A stretch of DNA of 34,306 nucleotides from Erwinia typographi (GTDB taxonomy: Bacteria; Pseudomonadota; Gammaproteobacteria; Enterobacterales; Enterobacteriaceae). The DNA is taken from the NCBI RefSeq assembly GCF_000773975.1, contig NZ_JRUQ01000089.1, positions 1 to 34,306 on the forward strand, given 5' to 3'. Shown one piece after another: positions 16,239 to 24,428 of the stretch. Positions within the stretch are counted from its first letter, which is position 1. Every line of letters starts with the position of its first letter. The notes below the pieces were generated by a model. That model worked only from the letters and a program-made list of their open reading frames with translations, was not told the DNA's origin and ran no database searches. A program made the position numbers and the translations under genes.

Positions 16239-19200
16239 AAATTCTGACGCTGCGGTTTAAAAACCTCAACTCGCTGAAGGGCGAATGGAAAATTGATTTT
16301 ACCGCCGAGCCCTTTGCCAGCAACGGGCTGTTTGCCATCACCGGGCCTACCGGCGCGGGAAAAACCACGCTGCTGGACGCCATTTGCCTCGCGCTGTATC
16401 ACGAAACCTCGCGGCTGGGAAAACTGTCGCAGTCGCAAAATGACCTGATGACACGAGATACTTCCGAATGTCTGGCGGAGGTGGAGTTTGAGGTGAAAGG
16501 CGTCGCCTGGCGGGCGTTCTGGAGCCAGAACCGCGCTCGCGGCGCGGTGGATGGCAACCTCCAGGCGCCTCGCGTGGAGCTGGCGCGCTGCGATGACAAC
16601 AAAATCGTCGCCGACAAAGTAAAAGATAAGCTGGATATGCTGACCGCGCTGACCGGGCTGGATTTCGAGCGATTCACTAAATCCATGATGCTGTCGCAGG
16701 GGCAGTTCGCTGCTTTTCTCAATGCGGATGCCAACAGTCGCGCCGAGCTGCTTGAAGAGCTGACCGGCACCGAGATCTACGGCCGCCTTTCCGCGAATGT
16801 TTTCGAACGTCATAAAAATGCCAAAACGGCGCTGGATACGCTGCGCGCCCAGGCAAGCGGCATGGCGCTGCTCGATCAGGAGCAGCGCCAGCAGCTGACA
16901 GCGCAGTTAGAACAACGGATTACTGAGGAGCAGGCGCTCACTTCTCAGCACCAGCGTCAGCAGTTTTTGTGGCAATGGCAGCAGCAGCATCAGGCGGCGG
17001 TGCAGGCGCTCAGCGAAGCAACACTCGAAAGCGAGCGGGCAGAGACGGCCTGGCGGCAGGACAGCGCGGAACTGGCGCGACTGACGCTGGCCGAACCGGC
17101 CGAAAAGCTGCGCCCGGTCTGGCAGCAGCGTAATCAGTATCAGCAGGACCTGCACCGGCTGAACGAGCAGCATCTGAGCCTTTCGCAGCAAAAAGATCGG
17201 GCGCAGCAGCAGCTTGAGACCTTAACCCAGCAGTTGAAAACGGCCGAGGAGGCGCGTCAGCAGCACGAGTCCTTCCGGCAGCAGCAGGAAACGCTGATCG
17301 CCGGGACCGTTTTGCCGCTGGATAACCGCATTGCCACGCTGACGCAGCAGTGCGAAAGCCTGGAAAAAGAGGTAAGTGAGTACCAACAATCCCTCGAACG
17401 TCGCCAGGAGACACGGCGGCAAAACCAGCAGGCCGAGTCGGAGAAGCTGGCTCAGCAACAGCAGGCCCGCCAGTGGCAGCAGAACCACCCTCACTTTGCC
17501 CACTGGGGAGAATACCTCCCTCTCTGGCGCGTGCGCTTCGAGCAGCAGCATCAGAGCGAACTGGCGCTGACCGCCCGGCAGACCCGGACTGAAGAGCAAA
17601 CGCAGAGTGTCAGCCAGCTCCAGCAGCGGCTCAGCCAGCTGGAGCAGCAGGCCAGACCTCAGCAGCGGCAGCTGGAGGAGGCGAAGGCAAGCTGTGAGTC
17701 CGCCGCGCAAAGCCATGCTCAGCGCCAGCAGCAGCACCCGGAAAGCGATCTCCAGGCCACGCTTGCCCAGCTCAGCCAGCTGCGGCCGCAGCGGCAAACG
17801 CTGGCCCTGCTATCAACCCAGTGGCAGCAGGTGACAACCCGCATTCAGCGCCAGCAGACTGTCCGCCAGGACATTGAAAAGCAGCAAAAGCAGGTGGAAC
17901 AGCAGCTGGCAGCGCTTCGCGCTGACTGGAAAGAGAAGCATCAGCACTATCAGGATCTGGAAAAACGCTGCGAGCTTGAGCGACGCATCGCCAGCCTGGA
18001 GCAGCAGCGTTCGCAGTTGGAAGCCGGGCAGCCCTGCCCGCTGTGCGGCTCATGCGAGCACCCTGCCGTCGCCGAATACCAGGCGCTTGAGCCTTCAGAC
18101 AACCAGCAGCGCCTGGCGAAACTCAGGACCGAGGTCGAACAGCTTAAAGAGCGCGGCACCGTCAGCCGCGAGCAGCTCAAAAACCTCGGCCTTCAGGCAG
18201 AGAAAGAGCAGCAGGCGCAGGAGGAAAATGAGCGCGAAGCCGCCCAGCTGCGCAGCCAGTGGCAAGCGACCGCCGAAGCGCTGGCCTTAACGCTGGTCCC
18301 GGACGATCGTCAGCAAACGCTGGCGTGGCTGGCCGCTCAGGAACAGCTGGAGGCGGAACGCCAGGCACAGCTGCACAACCTGCAACAGAGCGCGCAGCAG
18401 CTTCAGCAGCAAAAGGATGCCCTGACCCGGCAGCAAAATGCGCTTAACGTATTGCAGCAGCAGCAGCAACTGGCCGAACAGCAACTGCTTACTCATCGCC
18501 AGGCGCTGGAAGAGCAGCAAAAGCTGCTGGCCCAGGAGCAGCAGGCTGTCCGCCAGCAGCGCGAGGCGCTGCGCTCGTCGCTGGCGGAGTCCGCACTAAC
18601 GCTGCCGCAGCCGGGCGAGCATGAAAGCTGGCTTGCCAGCCGGGAAAGCGAGTGGCAACAGTGGGTTAAAGCGGAGCAGGCGCTAACTGACCTGCTGCCT
18701 CAGCTGACCACGCTGGCTACCCAGCAGCAGGTGCTGAATGAGGAGATCACCCGCGAGCAGACTCGCCTGACGGCGCTGGAACTGCGCCTGAAAACCGAGC
18801 GCGATTCGCTGGCCGAACTGCAACAGCAGCGTATGAAGCTGCTGGGCGAGCGCTCCACGACAGAGGTTCAGCAGCAGCTTCGTTTGCAGTCGCAGCAACA
18901 TGCCGAGAGCAGCCAGACCTGCCTGCAAAGGTGGCAGACGCAGCAGAACCAGTTAAATACACTGACCGGACAGCATAATTCACTCTCTGAACAGTCGAAT
19001 GAACTGACCCATCGTCTTGAACAGGCACAGCGCGCGCTGGATGAAGCGTTGGCCGCCAGCCATTTTTCCGATGAACCAGCCTTCTCCGCCGCGCTGCTGG
19101 ATGAAGAGCAGACCGGACGGCTGCGCAGGCTTCAGCAGCAGCACGACCAGCGGCGTCAGCAGGCCAACGTACTCAGGCAGCAGGCGCAGAAAACGCTCGA

Positions 19201-19912
19201 TGCTCATCAGCAGCAAACCCCGCCTGACCTGCCGGAGCGCGTCGACGCGCTGGGGGATACCGTCGCCAGTCTTGCGGCACAGCTCAGAGAAAACGCCCGT
19301 CAGCAGGGAGAAACTCGCCAGCAGCTGACCAGCGATGCCGCCCGGCGTCAGCAGCAGCAAACGCTGCTGGCGCAGATTGCGCAGAACGAGCAGGACGTGG
19401 AGGACTGGGGCTATCTGAACCAGCTGATTGGCTCGCGCGAGGGGGATAAATTCCGCAAATTCGCCCAGGGCTTAACGCTCGATCATCTGGTCTGGCTGGC
19501 TAATAACCAGCTTAACCGCCTGCACGGTCGCTATCTGTTGCAGAGAAAATCTCAGGAAGCGCTGGAGCTACAGGTCGTGGACACCTGGCAGGCCGATTCG
19601 CTGCGCGATACCCGCACCCTTTCCGGCGGCGAAAGCTTCCTGGTCAGCCTCGCGCTTGCGCTGGCGCTCTCCGATCTGGTCAGCCATAAAACGCGGATTG
19701 AATCGCTGTTCCTTGACGAGGGTTTCGGCACGCTGGATGCCGAGACGCTGGACAGCGCGCTGGATGCGCTGGATGCGCTGAACGCCAGCGGCAAAACTAT
19801 CGGGGTGATCAGCCACGTAGAGGCGATGAAGGAGCGCATCCCGGTGCAGATCAAAGTCAGGAAGGTTAACGGGCTGGGCTACAGCCGGCTGGAGACCGGC
19901 AAGGCGGATTAA
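16235..19912 (+). CDS. sbcC: Exonuclease SbcCD subunit C (Rad50 homologue), long coiled coil
   Basis: The ATPase/SMC-like subunit of SbcCD. The start is GTG overlapping the sbcD stop. Walker [10 protein letters not shown] is at 37-45, the zinc hook CPLC at 601-604, the signature LSGGES at 1129-1134 and Walker B LFLDE at 1158-1162. Between the heads run two very Gln-rich coiled-coil arms. At 1225 residues it is about 175 longer than E. coli SbcC (1048). The hook remains near the middle, so both arms are lengthened. An extra Cys607 follows the hook (CGSCEH, where E. coli has CGSTSH). CAG/CAGCAG runs encode the Gln tracts and could be prone to slippage, but the frame is intact. Confidence 0.96.
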   Translation: MKILTLRFKNLNSLKGEWKIDFTAEPFASNGLFAITGPTGAGKTTLLDAICLALYHETSRLGKLSQSQNDLMTRDTSECLAEVEFEVKGVAWRAFWSQNRARGAVDGNLQAPRVELARCDDNKIVADKVKDKLDMLTALTGLDFERFTKSMMLSQGQFAAFLNADANSRAELLEELTGTEIYGRLSANVFERHKNAKTALDTLRAQASGMALLDQEQRQQLTAQLEQRITEEQALTSQHQRQQFLWQWQQQHQAAVQALSEATLESERAETAWRQDSAELARLTLAEPAEKLRPVWQQRNQYQQDLHRLNEQHLSLSQQKDRAQQQLETLTQQLKTAEEARQQHESFRQQQETLIAGTVLPLDNRIATLTQQCESLEKEVSEYQQSLERRQETRRQNQQAESEKLAQQQQARQWQQNHPHFAHWGEYLPLWRVRFEQQHQSELALTARQTRTEEQTQSVSQLQQRLSQLEQQARPQQRQLEEAKASCESAAQSHAQRQQQHPESDLQATLAQLSQLRPQRQTLALLSTQWQQVTTRIQRQQTVRQDIEKQQKQVEQQLAALRADWKEKHQHYQDLEKRCELERRIASLEQQRSQLEAGQPCPLCGSCEHPAVAEYQALEPSDNQQRLAKLRTEVEQLKERGTVSREQLKNLGLQAEKEQQAQEENEREAAQLRSQWQATAEALALTLVPDDRQQTLAWLAAQEQLEAERQAQLHNLQQSAQQLQQQKDALTRQQNALNVLQQQQQLAEQQLLTHRQALEEQQKLLAQEQQAVRQQREALRSSLAESALTLPQPGEHESWLASRESEWQQWVKAEQALTDLLPQLTTLATQQQVLNEEITREQTRLTALELRLKTERDSLAELQQQRMKLLGERSTTEVQQQLRLQSQQHAESSQTCLQRWQTQQNQLNTLTGQHNSLSEQSNELTHRLEQAQRALDEALAASHFSDEPAFSAALLDEEQTGRLRRLQQQHDQRRQQANVLRQQAQKTLDAHQQQTPPDLPERVDALGDTVASLAAQLRENARQQGETRQQLTSDAARRQQQQTLLAQIAQNEQDVEDWGYLNQLIGSREGDKFRKFAQGLTLDHLVWLANNQLNRLHGRYLLQRKSQEALELQVVDTWQADSLRDTRTLSGGESFLVSLALALALSDLVSHKTRIESLFLDEGFGTLDAETLDSALDALDALNASGKTIGVISHVEAMKERIPVQIKVRKVNGLGYSRLETGKAD

Positions 19913-19934
19913 CCCCTCCCCCTGCTGGCGTCGG

Positions 19935-20660
19935 TTATAAGGGAAGAACGCCCTGCTCATTTTGAAACAGGGCCTGGCCGTCGGCAACGGTCTGTAAAGC
20001 AAGACGAACCGGGAAAGCGGCGGCCTCCTTGGGAGTGCGGTCGCCCTGATGTCCACTCAAATCAGTACTGACTAAGCCGGGACAGGCGGAGAAAGCCACA
20101 ATCTCCGTGTCTTGCAGTTCAGCGTTGAGCTGGATGGTCAGCATGTTCAGCGCCGCTTTCGACGCGTTGTAGCCGATAAATTTCACGTTGTAGAACGGCC
20201 ACTCTGGATCGTTGTTCAGCGTGAGTGAACCAAGGCTGCTGGAGAGGTTCACAATCCGGCCCGCAGAGGTCTTTCTTAACAGGGGCAGCATCGCCTGCGT
20301 TACCCTCAGGGGACCAATAAAATTGGTGTCCAGCACGCGACGGACCGCTTCCAGCGAGGCATTGCCCGGCAAGCCGTCGCTATAGTCGGCGATGCCGGCA
20401 TTGTTGATCAGAATATCCAGCCGCCCCTGAGTGCCGTCGATCAATTGCGCGGCCGCCGTGACACTCTGTTCGTCACAGATATCCAACTGTACAAATGAAA
20501 CATCCAGCCCTTCTTTACTCAATGCCTCAGCCGCGGCCTTGCCGCGCGCGGCATCGCGGGCGCCAAGAAATACCCTGGCACCCGCCTCGGCCAGCTGCTT
20601 AGCAATTTCATAGCCGATACCTTTGTTGCCGCCGGTAACCAGCGCAATAGAAACAGTCAT
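19935..20660 (-). CDS. Short-chain dehydrogenase/reductase (carbonyl-reductase type)
   Basis: A cytoplasmic NAD(P)H-dependent SDR, 241 residues. The nucleotide-binding glycine motif TGGNKGIG is at 9-16, NNAG at 86-89, the catalytic Ser around 140-142 (NLSSS) and YNASK with Tyr164 and Lys168. An insertion before the Tyr (LTLNNDPEWPFYNVKFIG) is like plant and animal carbonyl reductases rather than fatty-acid SDRs. Arg35 after the second strand suggests NADPH preference. It is convergent with sbcC and divergent from a TetR-type regulator 65 bp away, the usual layout for a reductase induced by its substrate. The substrate, probably a reactive carbonyl or quinone, is unknown. Confidence 0.85.
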   Translation of the reverse strand: MTVSIALVTGGNKGIGYEIAKQLAEAGARVFLGARDAARGKAAAEALSKEGLDVSFVQLDICDEQSVTAAAQLIDGTQGRLDILINNAGIADYSDGLPGNASLEAVRRVLDTNFIGPLRVTQAMLPLLRKTSAGRIVNLSSSLGSLTLNNDPEWPFYNVKFIGYNASKAALNMLTIQLNAELQDTEIVAFSACPGLVSTDLSGHQGDRTPKEAAAFPVRLALQTVADGQALFQNEQGVLPL

Positions 20661-20725
20661 AGTAAACTCCTTGGGATCCGTCAGCGAATGTGGTTTGATC
20701 GATGATATGAATAATCCTTCACCGA

Positions 20726-21373
20726 ATGAATTCGCGTATGGCTATTGAATCTGTTCCTAATCAGAACCCGCGCAGAATGCCGCGTCAGAGGCGATCTTCC
20801 GTCACCGTTGAGATCATTCTTGAGGCTACCCTTCAGATTTTACTCCGCACGGGAACGTCAGAGCTGACCACCACCCTCGTCGCCGAGCGGGCGGGCGTAT
20901 CGGTAGGGTCACTTTATCAATATTTCCCGAACAAGCAGGCGCTGTTCTTTGCCGTCAATGAGCGCTATCTGGATCGGCTCGCCGCCCGGATCGAAGAAGT
21001 GTGTCTGGCATTGCACGGCGCGCCCTACGCCGCGATGGCTGAAGGCGTCATCAGTGAATACATCAAAATAAAAATGGAGCGCTACGAACTCACCCATGCT
21101 CTTTATCATGCGGCTGAAGATATCGACGTCAGCGAGATTGTTGAAACCATGTGTCAGCGCGTAGAAGCGGCCAGTCAGGCGATGTTTGCCACAGCGTCGG
21201 ATGCAACATTTCAGGACCTTCCTGCGCTGAATATGACGCTGATGAATGTGCTGTTTGGGACAGTGCGCACTTTTTTTGATCGTAACAGCCCGGAGCTGCT
21301 CAACCGTCAGCTACAGGAACAGCTAATCATATTGTTCTGCACCTCCCTGCGCAGCGGAAGGCGAACGTTATAA
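20726..21373 (+). CDS. TetR/AcrR family transcriptional regulator
   Basis: A one-component repressor of 215 residues. The N-terminal helix-turn-helix covers about residues 26-72 and includes LVAERAGVSVGSLYQYFPNK, the classic TetR recognition signature. The C-terminal helical domain would bind a ligand and dimerise. It is divergent from the SDR gene across 65 bp and most likely controls it and itself. Two starts are possible, ATG 20726 and ATG 20738; neither has a clear Shine-Dalgarno sequence. A CGAAT-GA-ATTCG palindrome (20723-20734) overlaps the first ATG and could be part of the operator. The inducer is not predictable. Confidence 0.88.
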   Translation: MNSRMAIESVPNQNPRRMPRQRRSSVTVEIILEATLQILLRTGTSELTTTLVAERAGVSVGSLYQYFPNKQALFFAVNERYLDRLAARIEEVCLALHGAPYAAMAEGVISEYIKIKMERYELTHALYHAAEDIDVSEIVETMCQRVEAASQAMFATASDATFQDLPALNMTLMNVLFGTVRTFFDRNSPELLNRQLQEQLIILFCTSLRSGRRTL

Positions 21374-21514
21374 AAAAGTCATGCCGTAGCGCCCGCTTCC
21401 CTTAAGAGATTAATCTGTAAATACCGCAGGGTGACGGGAAAAACATGTTGTCGGTCAGCCTGCCCTGTAAACTCGCGCTCTGGAGCAGTTAATTTGTGAA
21501 AAGCAGGGGGAGTC

Positions 21515-21949
21515 ATGACGACAGAGAAGTTGCCGGGGCGGATGACGGCAGGGAGCATTATTTTACAGATGGTACTGCTGACCGGCTGCCACTCAGGCCA
21601 GAAAGCGCCGCCAATGCCGGACAAGCTGCCGCCGCCCACGGACCGGCAAATGCAGGACGAGGCGGAGAAACAGTGTCGCGTATCGCCTGGCGTGTCGCAC
21701 GATGACTGCCTGTACTTTGCTAAATTGCAGTACGGCATTCAGCATAACTTCTACGACGTGGATCGCTATAAAGGCCGCCAGTGTGCGGTAACCATCGCCT
21801 GGCAAAATGGCCGTTACAGCGTGCTGAACACCACGGGGGATGAGCTACTTTGCCTGAAGGCATGGGGCGTCGTCAGCAGTGCGGAAAACTTACCGCCGCC
21901 GCCGAAACAGATCCCGCCGAAAATGGTACTTGAGTTCAGGCCGCAATAA
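21515..21949 (+). CDS. Lipoprotein-like protein with a TolA C-terminal (TolAIII) domain
   Basis: A 144-residue protein with a short N-terminus and a likely lipobox LLTGC (Cys25; His at +2 predicts the outer membrane). After a Pro-rich linker, residues ~65-144 follow the TolA domain III pattern: YGIQHNFYD, YKGRQCAV, GDELLCLKAW, then PPPPKQIPP and a FRP-like end. The two cysteines in GRQC and LLC match the TolAIII disulphide. TolA's membrane anchor and long helical domain II are absent, so it cannot replace TolA. GGGGGAG precedes the ATG. It has no obvious partner: TetR ends 141 bp upstream and the AraC gene is convergent. Enterobacteria encode such free TolAIII-like proteins; the function is unknown. 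Confidence 0.7.
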   Translation: MTTEKLPGRMTAGSIILQMVLLTGCHSGQKAPPMPDKLPPPTDRQMQDEAEKQCRVSPGVSHDDCLYFAKLQYGIQHNFYDVDRYKGRQCAVTIAWQNGRYSVLNTTGDELLCLKAWGVVSSAENLPPPPKQIPPKMVLEFRPQ

Positions 21950-21969
21950 TCCCGCCCAGCAGGTGACGA

Positions 21970-23043
21970 TCAGCCCGCCAGTTCATCCTGCCGCCACTGG
22001 CGCGGGCTGATGCCAAACCAGCGCCGGAAGGCGCGGGAAAAGGCGCTGACTTCGGAGTAGCCCAGCAGCAGCGCCATTTCTGAAATTGGCAGCTGCCGCT
22101 GCTGAAGGTAATGGGTTGCCATCTCGCAGCGAACCTTATCCACCAGCGCGGTAAAGCTCAGGTTTTCGTCACGCAGGCGGCGCTGAAGCGACCAGCTCGA
22201 CAACCCCATCTTTTCAGCCACCTCCTCAAGCACCGGCTCGCCTTTCAGCAGCACCAGGTGCACCTGCGAACGGGCCCGGTCGACAATATTCTGCTGCGGC
22301 GTGGCGCTGTTCAGGCGGCGGATCGCGTCCTGCATCACCGTCAGCAGCATTGGATCGCTGTCGGGCATGGTTCTGGCCAGATCGCGCTTTGGAATGACTA
22401 ATGAGTTGAAGGGCTGATCGAAATAGACTGGCGCGTCAAACACTTTGCAGTGCTCATGCCACTGTGAAGGCCGGGGATGTTCGAAGTGGACCTCGCGCGG
22501 GGCCCAGTTTTTACCCGCAACGTGGCGGATCAGGTTCATAAACATGCCCAGCGTCAGCTCGGCGTCCTGGCGACGGCAAAGAATGGCGCCGTGACGAACC
22601 TGATAATCCAGCCGCCAGCAGTCTCCTTTATCGACCAGCCGGGTCAGGGTATCGTGTTGATGATAGGGGAATGCGTTGACCACATTGTGCAACGCCTGCT
22701 CCAGCGTGGCTGAACACAGGCCGACGTAGCCGATCAGACCTAATGACTGCGGTTTAAACTGCTTGCCGTAGTGTAAACCGAAGTTATCAACACCCGAACA
22801 GCGGGCCGCCTCTTCCATCACGCGGCAATAGTTGACCAGCCCCAGGCTCAGCGTAGGGCTGGCAAGCAGTTCGGGATCAATACCGCTGACGCCAAAGATG
22901 CGGTCGACGTCACCGCCCTTATCGCTAATGAAATCGCTCAGGCCGCTGGCGGCGGCGGCTAAAACCCCCCGGTTGCTGACCGCGCTGGCATTCAGCGCCG
23001 TCGCCATGTCAGGCTGTCTGATAAGTCCGGTTTCCATCATCAT
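21970..23043 (-). CDS. AraC family regulator (arabinose-binding-like N-domain type)
   Basis: A transcriptional activator of about 355 residues. The N-terminal ~200 residues resemble the ligand-sensing domain of OruR/ArgR-type AraC regulators (FGLHYGKQFKPQSLGLIGYV). The C-terminal AraC DNA-binding domain (about 255-355) has two helix-turn-helix motifs, EVAEKMGLSSWSLQRRLRDE and ISEMALLLGYSEVSAFSRAF. Three ATGs stand in a row (23043, 23040, 23037); spacing from GAGG favours the second or third. It follows the kinase gene on the same strand after 142 bp and probably controls the divergent permease and kinase promoters. The effector may be the transported amino alcohol; this is inferred. Confidence 0.85.
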   Translation of the reverse strand: MMMETGLIRQPDMATALNASAVSNRGVLAAAASGLSDFISDKGGDVDRIFGVSGIDPELLASPTLSLGLVNYCRVMEEAARCSGVDNFGLHYGKQFKPQSLGLIGYVGLCSATLEQALHNVVNAFPYHQHDTLTRLVDKGDCWRLDYQVRHGAILCRRQDAELTLGMFMNLIRHVAGKNWAPREVHFEHPRPSQWHEHCKVFDAPVYFDQPFNSLVIPKRDLARTMPDSDPMLLTVMQDAIRRLNSATPQQNIVDRARSQVHLVLLKGEPVLEEVAEKMGLSSWSLQRRLRDENLSFTALVDKVRCEMATHYLQQRQLPISEMALLLGYSEVSAFSRAFRRWFGISPRQWRQDELAG

Positions 23044-23185
23044 CGCCTCGGCTGCGTAAAATATCCGACAAATGCAGCAATTTCCGTACCACTCTGGCAG
23101 CAGGTAAAGAAAAACAAGGCGTTAGCATTACAGCAAAGCGTACCTCCCCTGCTCGTCCGCCAGCCTGCACGCTAAAGGTGCAGAC

Positions 23186-24190
23186 TCAGGCGCCTACCGG
23201 CAGTTCGCTGGTTTCCAGATAGCGACGGCAAAGGCGCACGGAGTGATCGGCCCAGCGGGGCCCCAGGCTCTGCGCCATCTCAGTGTCTGCGTGCGATCCT
23301 ACCCACGCCAGCAGTTGGATGCGGCGCTGGATCAGCAGCGTCGGCACCATCGCCATTTCGACATCGCTGATGTGCGCTACCTGCTCATAGCCTTTGATCC
23401 AGTGATCCACCCACTCCGCTGCACGGGGATGGTGCTCGACAAAACTGATCGCTGCCGCAAGATCGTGCAGATACCAGCCCATGCCGCAGTCGTCAAAATC
23501 GATCACTCGCGTCTCGCCCTTATGCAGCAGCAGATTGGTCAGGCGAAGATCGGCATGGATTAAGCCGTAGCGCGAAGCGTCCTGACCAAACCTCAGCAGT
23601 TCCTGCCCGATGCGGACAATCGCCTCTTCAACAACCGGGCGATCCTCCAGCCGCAGATTCGGCGCATCGCGCCAGTCGCCCCAGTGGCTTTGCGGGCTGA
23701 CCATGCTGGGATGATCCCAGATAATGCGCTGGAAACCGGCCGGTTTCTGCCAGGTTTTACTGTGCTGATGCAGCCGGGCGGTGATGTGGCCCAGCTGCTG
23801 AAAAGCGCGAGGATCGACGTCGGTGGTCGGCATCTCGCCTTCAATCCACTCAAACAGCACGGCATGACGGACGCCGCCGCCTTCCAGCTGGAGCGTCTGC
23901 ACCGTCTGCCCTTCCTTATCCGGCACGGCCTGAGGCACCACAATACCCGTTTCCCGCAGCGCATCCAGCCAGTGCAGCTCGCTTTCGATGTCCGCACGCT
24001 GGTGATAGTTGCCGCGATGCAGCCGCAGCGCATAGCGTTTGCCGCCCGCCTTAAGCAGGAAGGTTGCGTTCTCTGAACGGCAAAGCAGACTCAACTCCCC
24101 CTGCAATGAGGCGGGGTAGCGGGTGAGCGTGCGCTGAGCAAGGTTCAGCAGCGCGGCAGTATCCAGGTCATCGTATTGCGTGGCAGTCAT
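23186..24190 (-). CDS. APH-fold small-molecule kinase, candidate amino-alcohol kinase
   Basis: A 334-residue kinase of the aminoglycoside phosphotransferase/choline kinase fold (PF01636). The ATP-binding lysine region is RYALRLHRG near 52-60. The catalytic loop HADLRLTN has His212, Asp214 and Asn219, and the metal-binding IDFDD has Asp231 and Asp233. Relatives phosphorylate homoserine, choline, ethanolamine or hydroxylysine. It is divergent from an ethanolamine-type permease and followed by an AraC regulator, so ethanolamine or a related amino alcohol is the favoured substrate. A kinase plus phospho-lyase route for amino alcohols has been described biochemically in Erwinia; the lyase gene is not in this window. 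GGAG lies 7 nt before the ATG. An antibiotic-resistance role is unlikely. Confidence 0.75.
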   Translation of the reverse strand: MTATQYDDLDTAALLNLAQRTLTRYPASLQGELSLLCRSENATFLLKAGGKRYALRLHRGNYHQRADIESELHWLDALRETGIVVPQAVPDKEGQTVQTLQLEGGGVRHAVLFEWIEGEMPTTDVDPRAFQQLGHITARLHQHSKTWQKPAGFQRIIWDHPSMVSPQSHWGDWRDAPNLRLEDRPVVEEAIVRIGQELLRFGQDASRYGLIHADLRLTNLLLHKGETRVIDFDDCGMGWYLHDLAAAISFVEHHPRAAEWVDHWIKGYEQVAHISDVEMAMVPTLLIQRRIQLLAWVGSHADTEMAQSLGPRWADHSVRLCRRYLETSELPVGA

Positions 24191-24267
24191 AGTCTGGCTC
24201 CATAAGAAGTTAGCTGTCGGTTACCCGCCGTTGTGATATCAGCATGGCGTCGCCCGCTCCGACCCGC

Positions 24268-24339
24268 TTGACCGCAGACGACCCTCTTTTGACTTTAGCG
24301 TGCATTTGGCCCTTTTATGGCCGCTGAGTTGACCGCAGA
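24268..24339. promoter_or_regulatory. Direct-repeat pair between kinase and permease genes
   Basis: TTGACCGCAGA occurs at 24268-24278 and again at 24329-24339, 61 bp apart (close to six helical turns). Both lie in the 238-bp divergent gap between the kinase and permease starts. AraC-type activators bind pairs of direct repeats, so these are candidate half-sites for the neighbouring regulator. A -35-like TTGACC is contained in each copy. Confidence 0.5.
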
Positions 24340-24428
24340 GCACAAAAATCCTTACGCCAGCGTCAAGTTTCGCCCTGATGGCGGCTGCATTATCGACTGA
24401 CAATAAAACTGATTGCGGGGATATCGGT

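Noticed and set aside
16900..19400. CAG-rich stretches in sbcC as a microsatellite or repeat array
   Set aside because: The pattern is irregular and in frame with Gln-rich coiled coil; there is no regular repeat unit.
23186..24190. APH-fold gene as an aminoglycoside-resistance determinant
   Set aside because: The chromosomal context with a permease and regulator, and the general kinase motifs, fit small-metabolite kinases better; no mobile-element signs are present.
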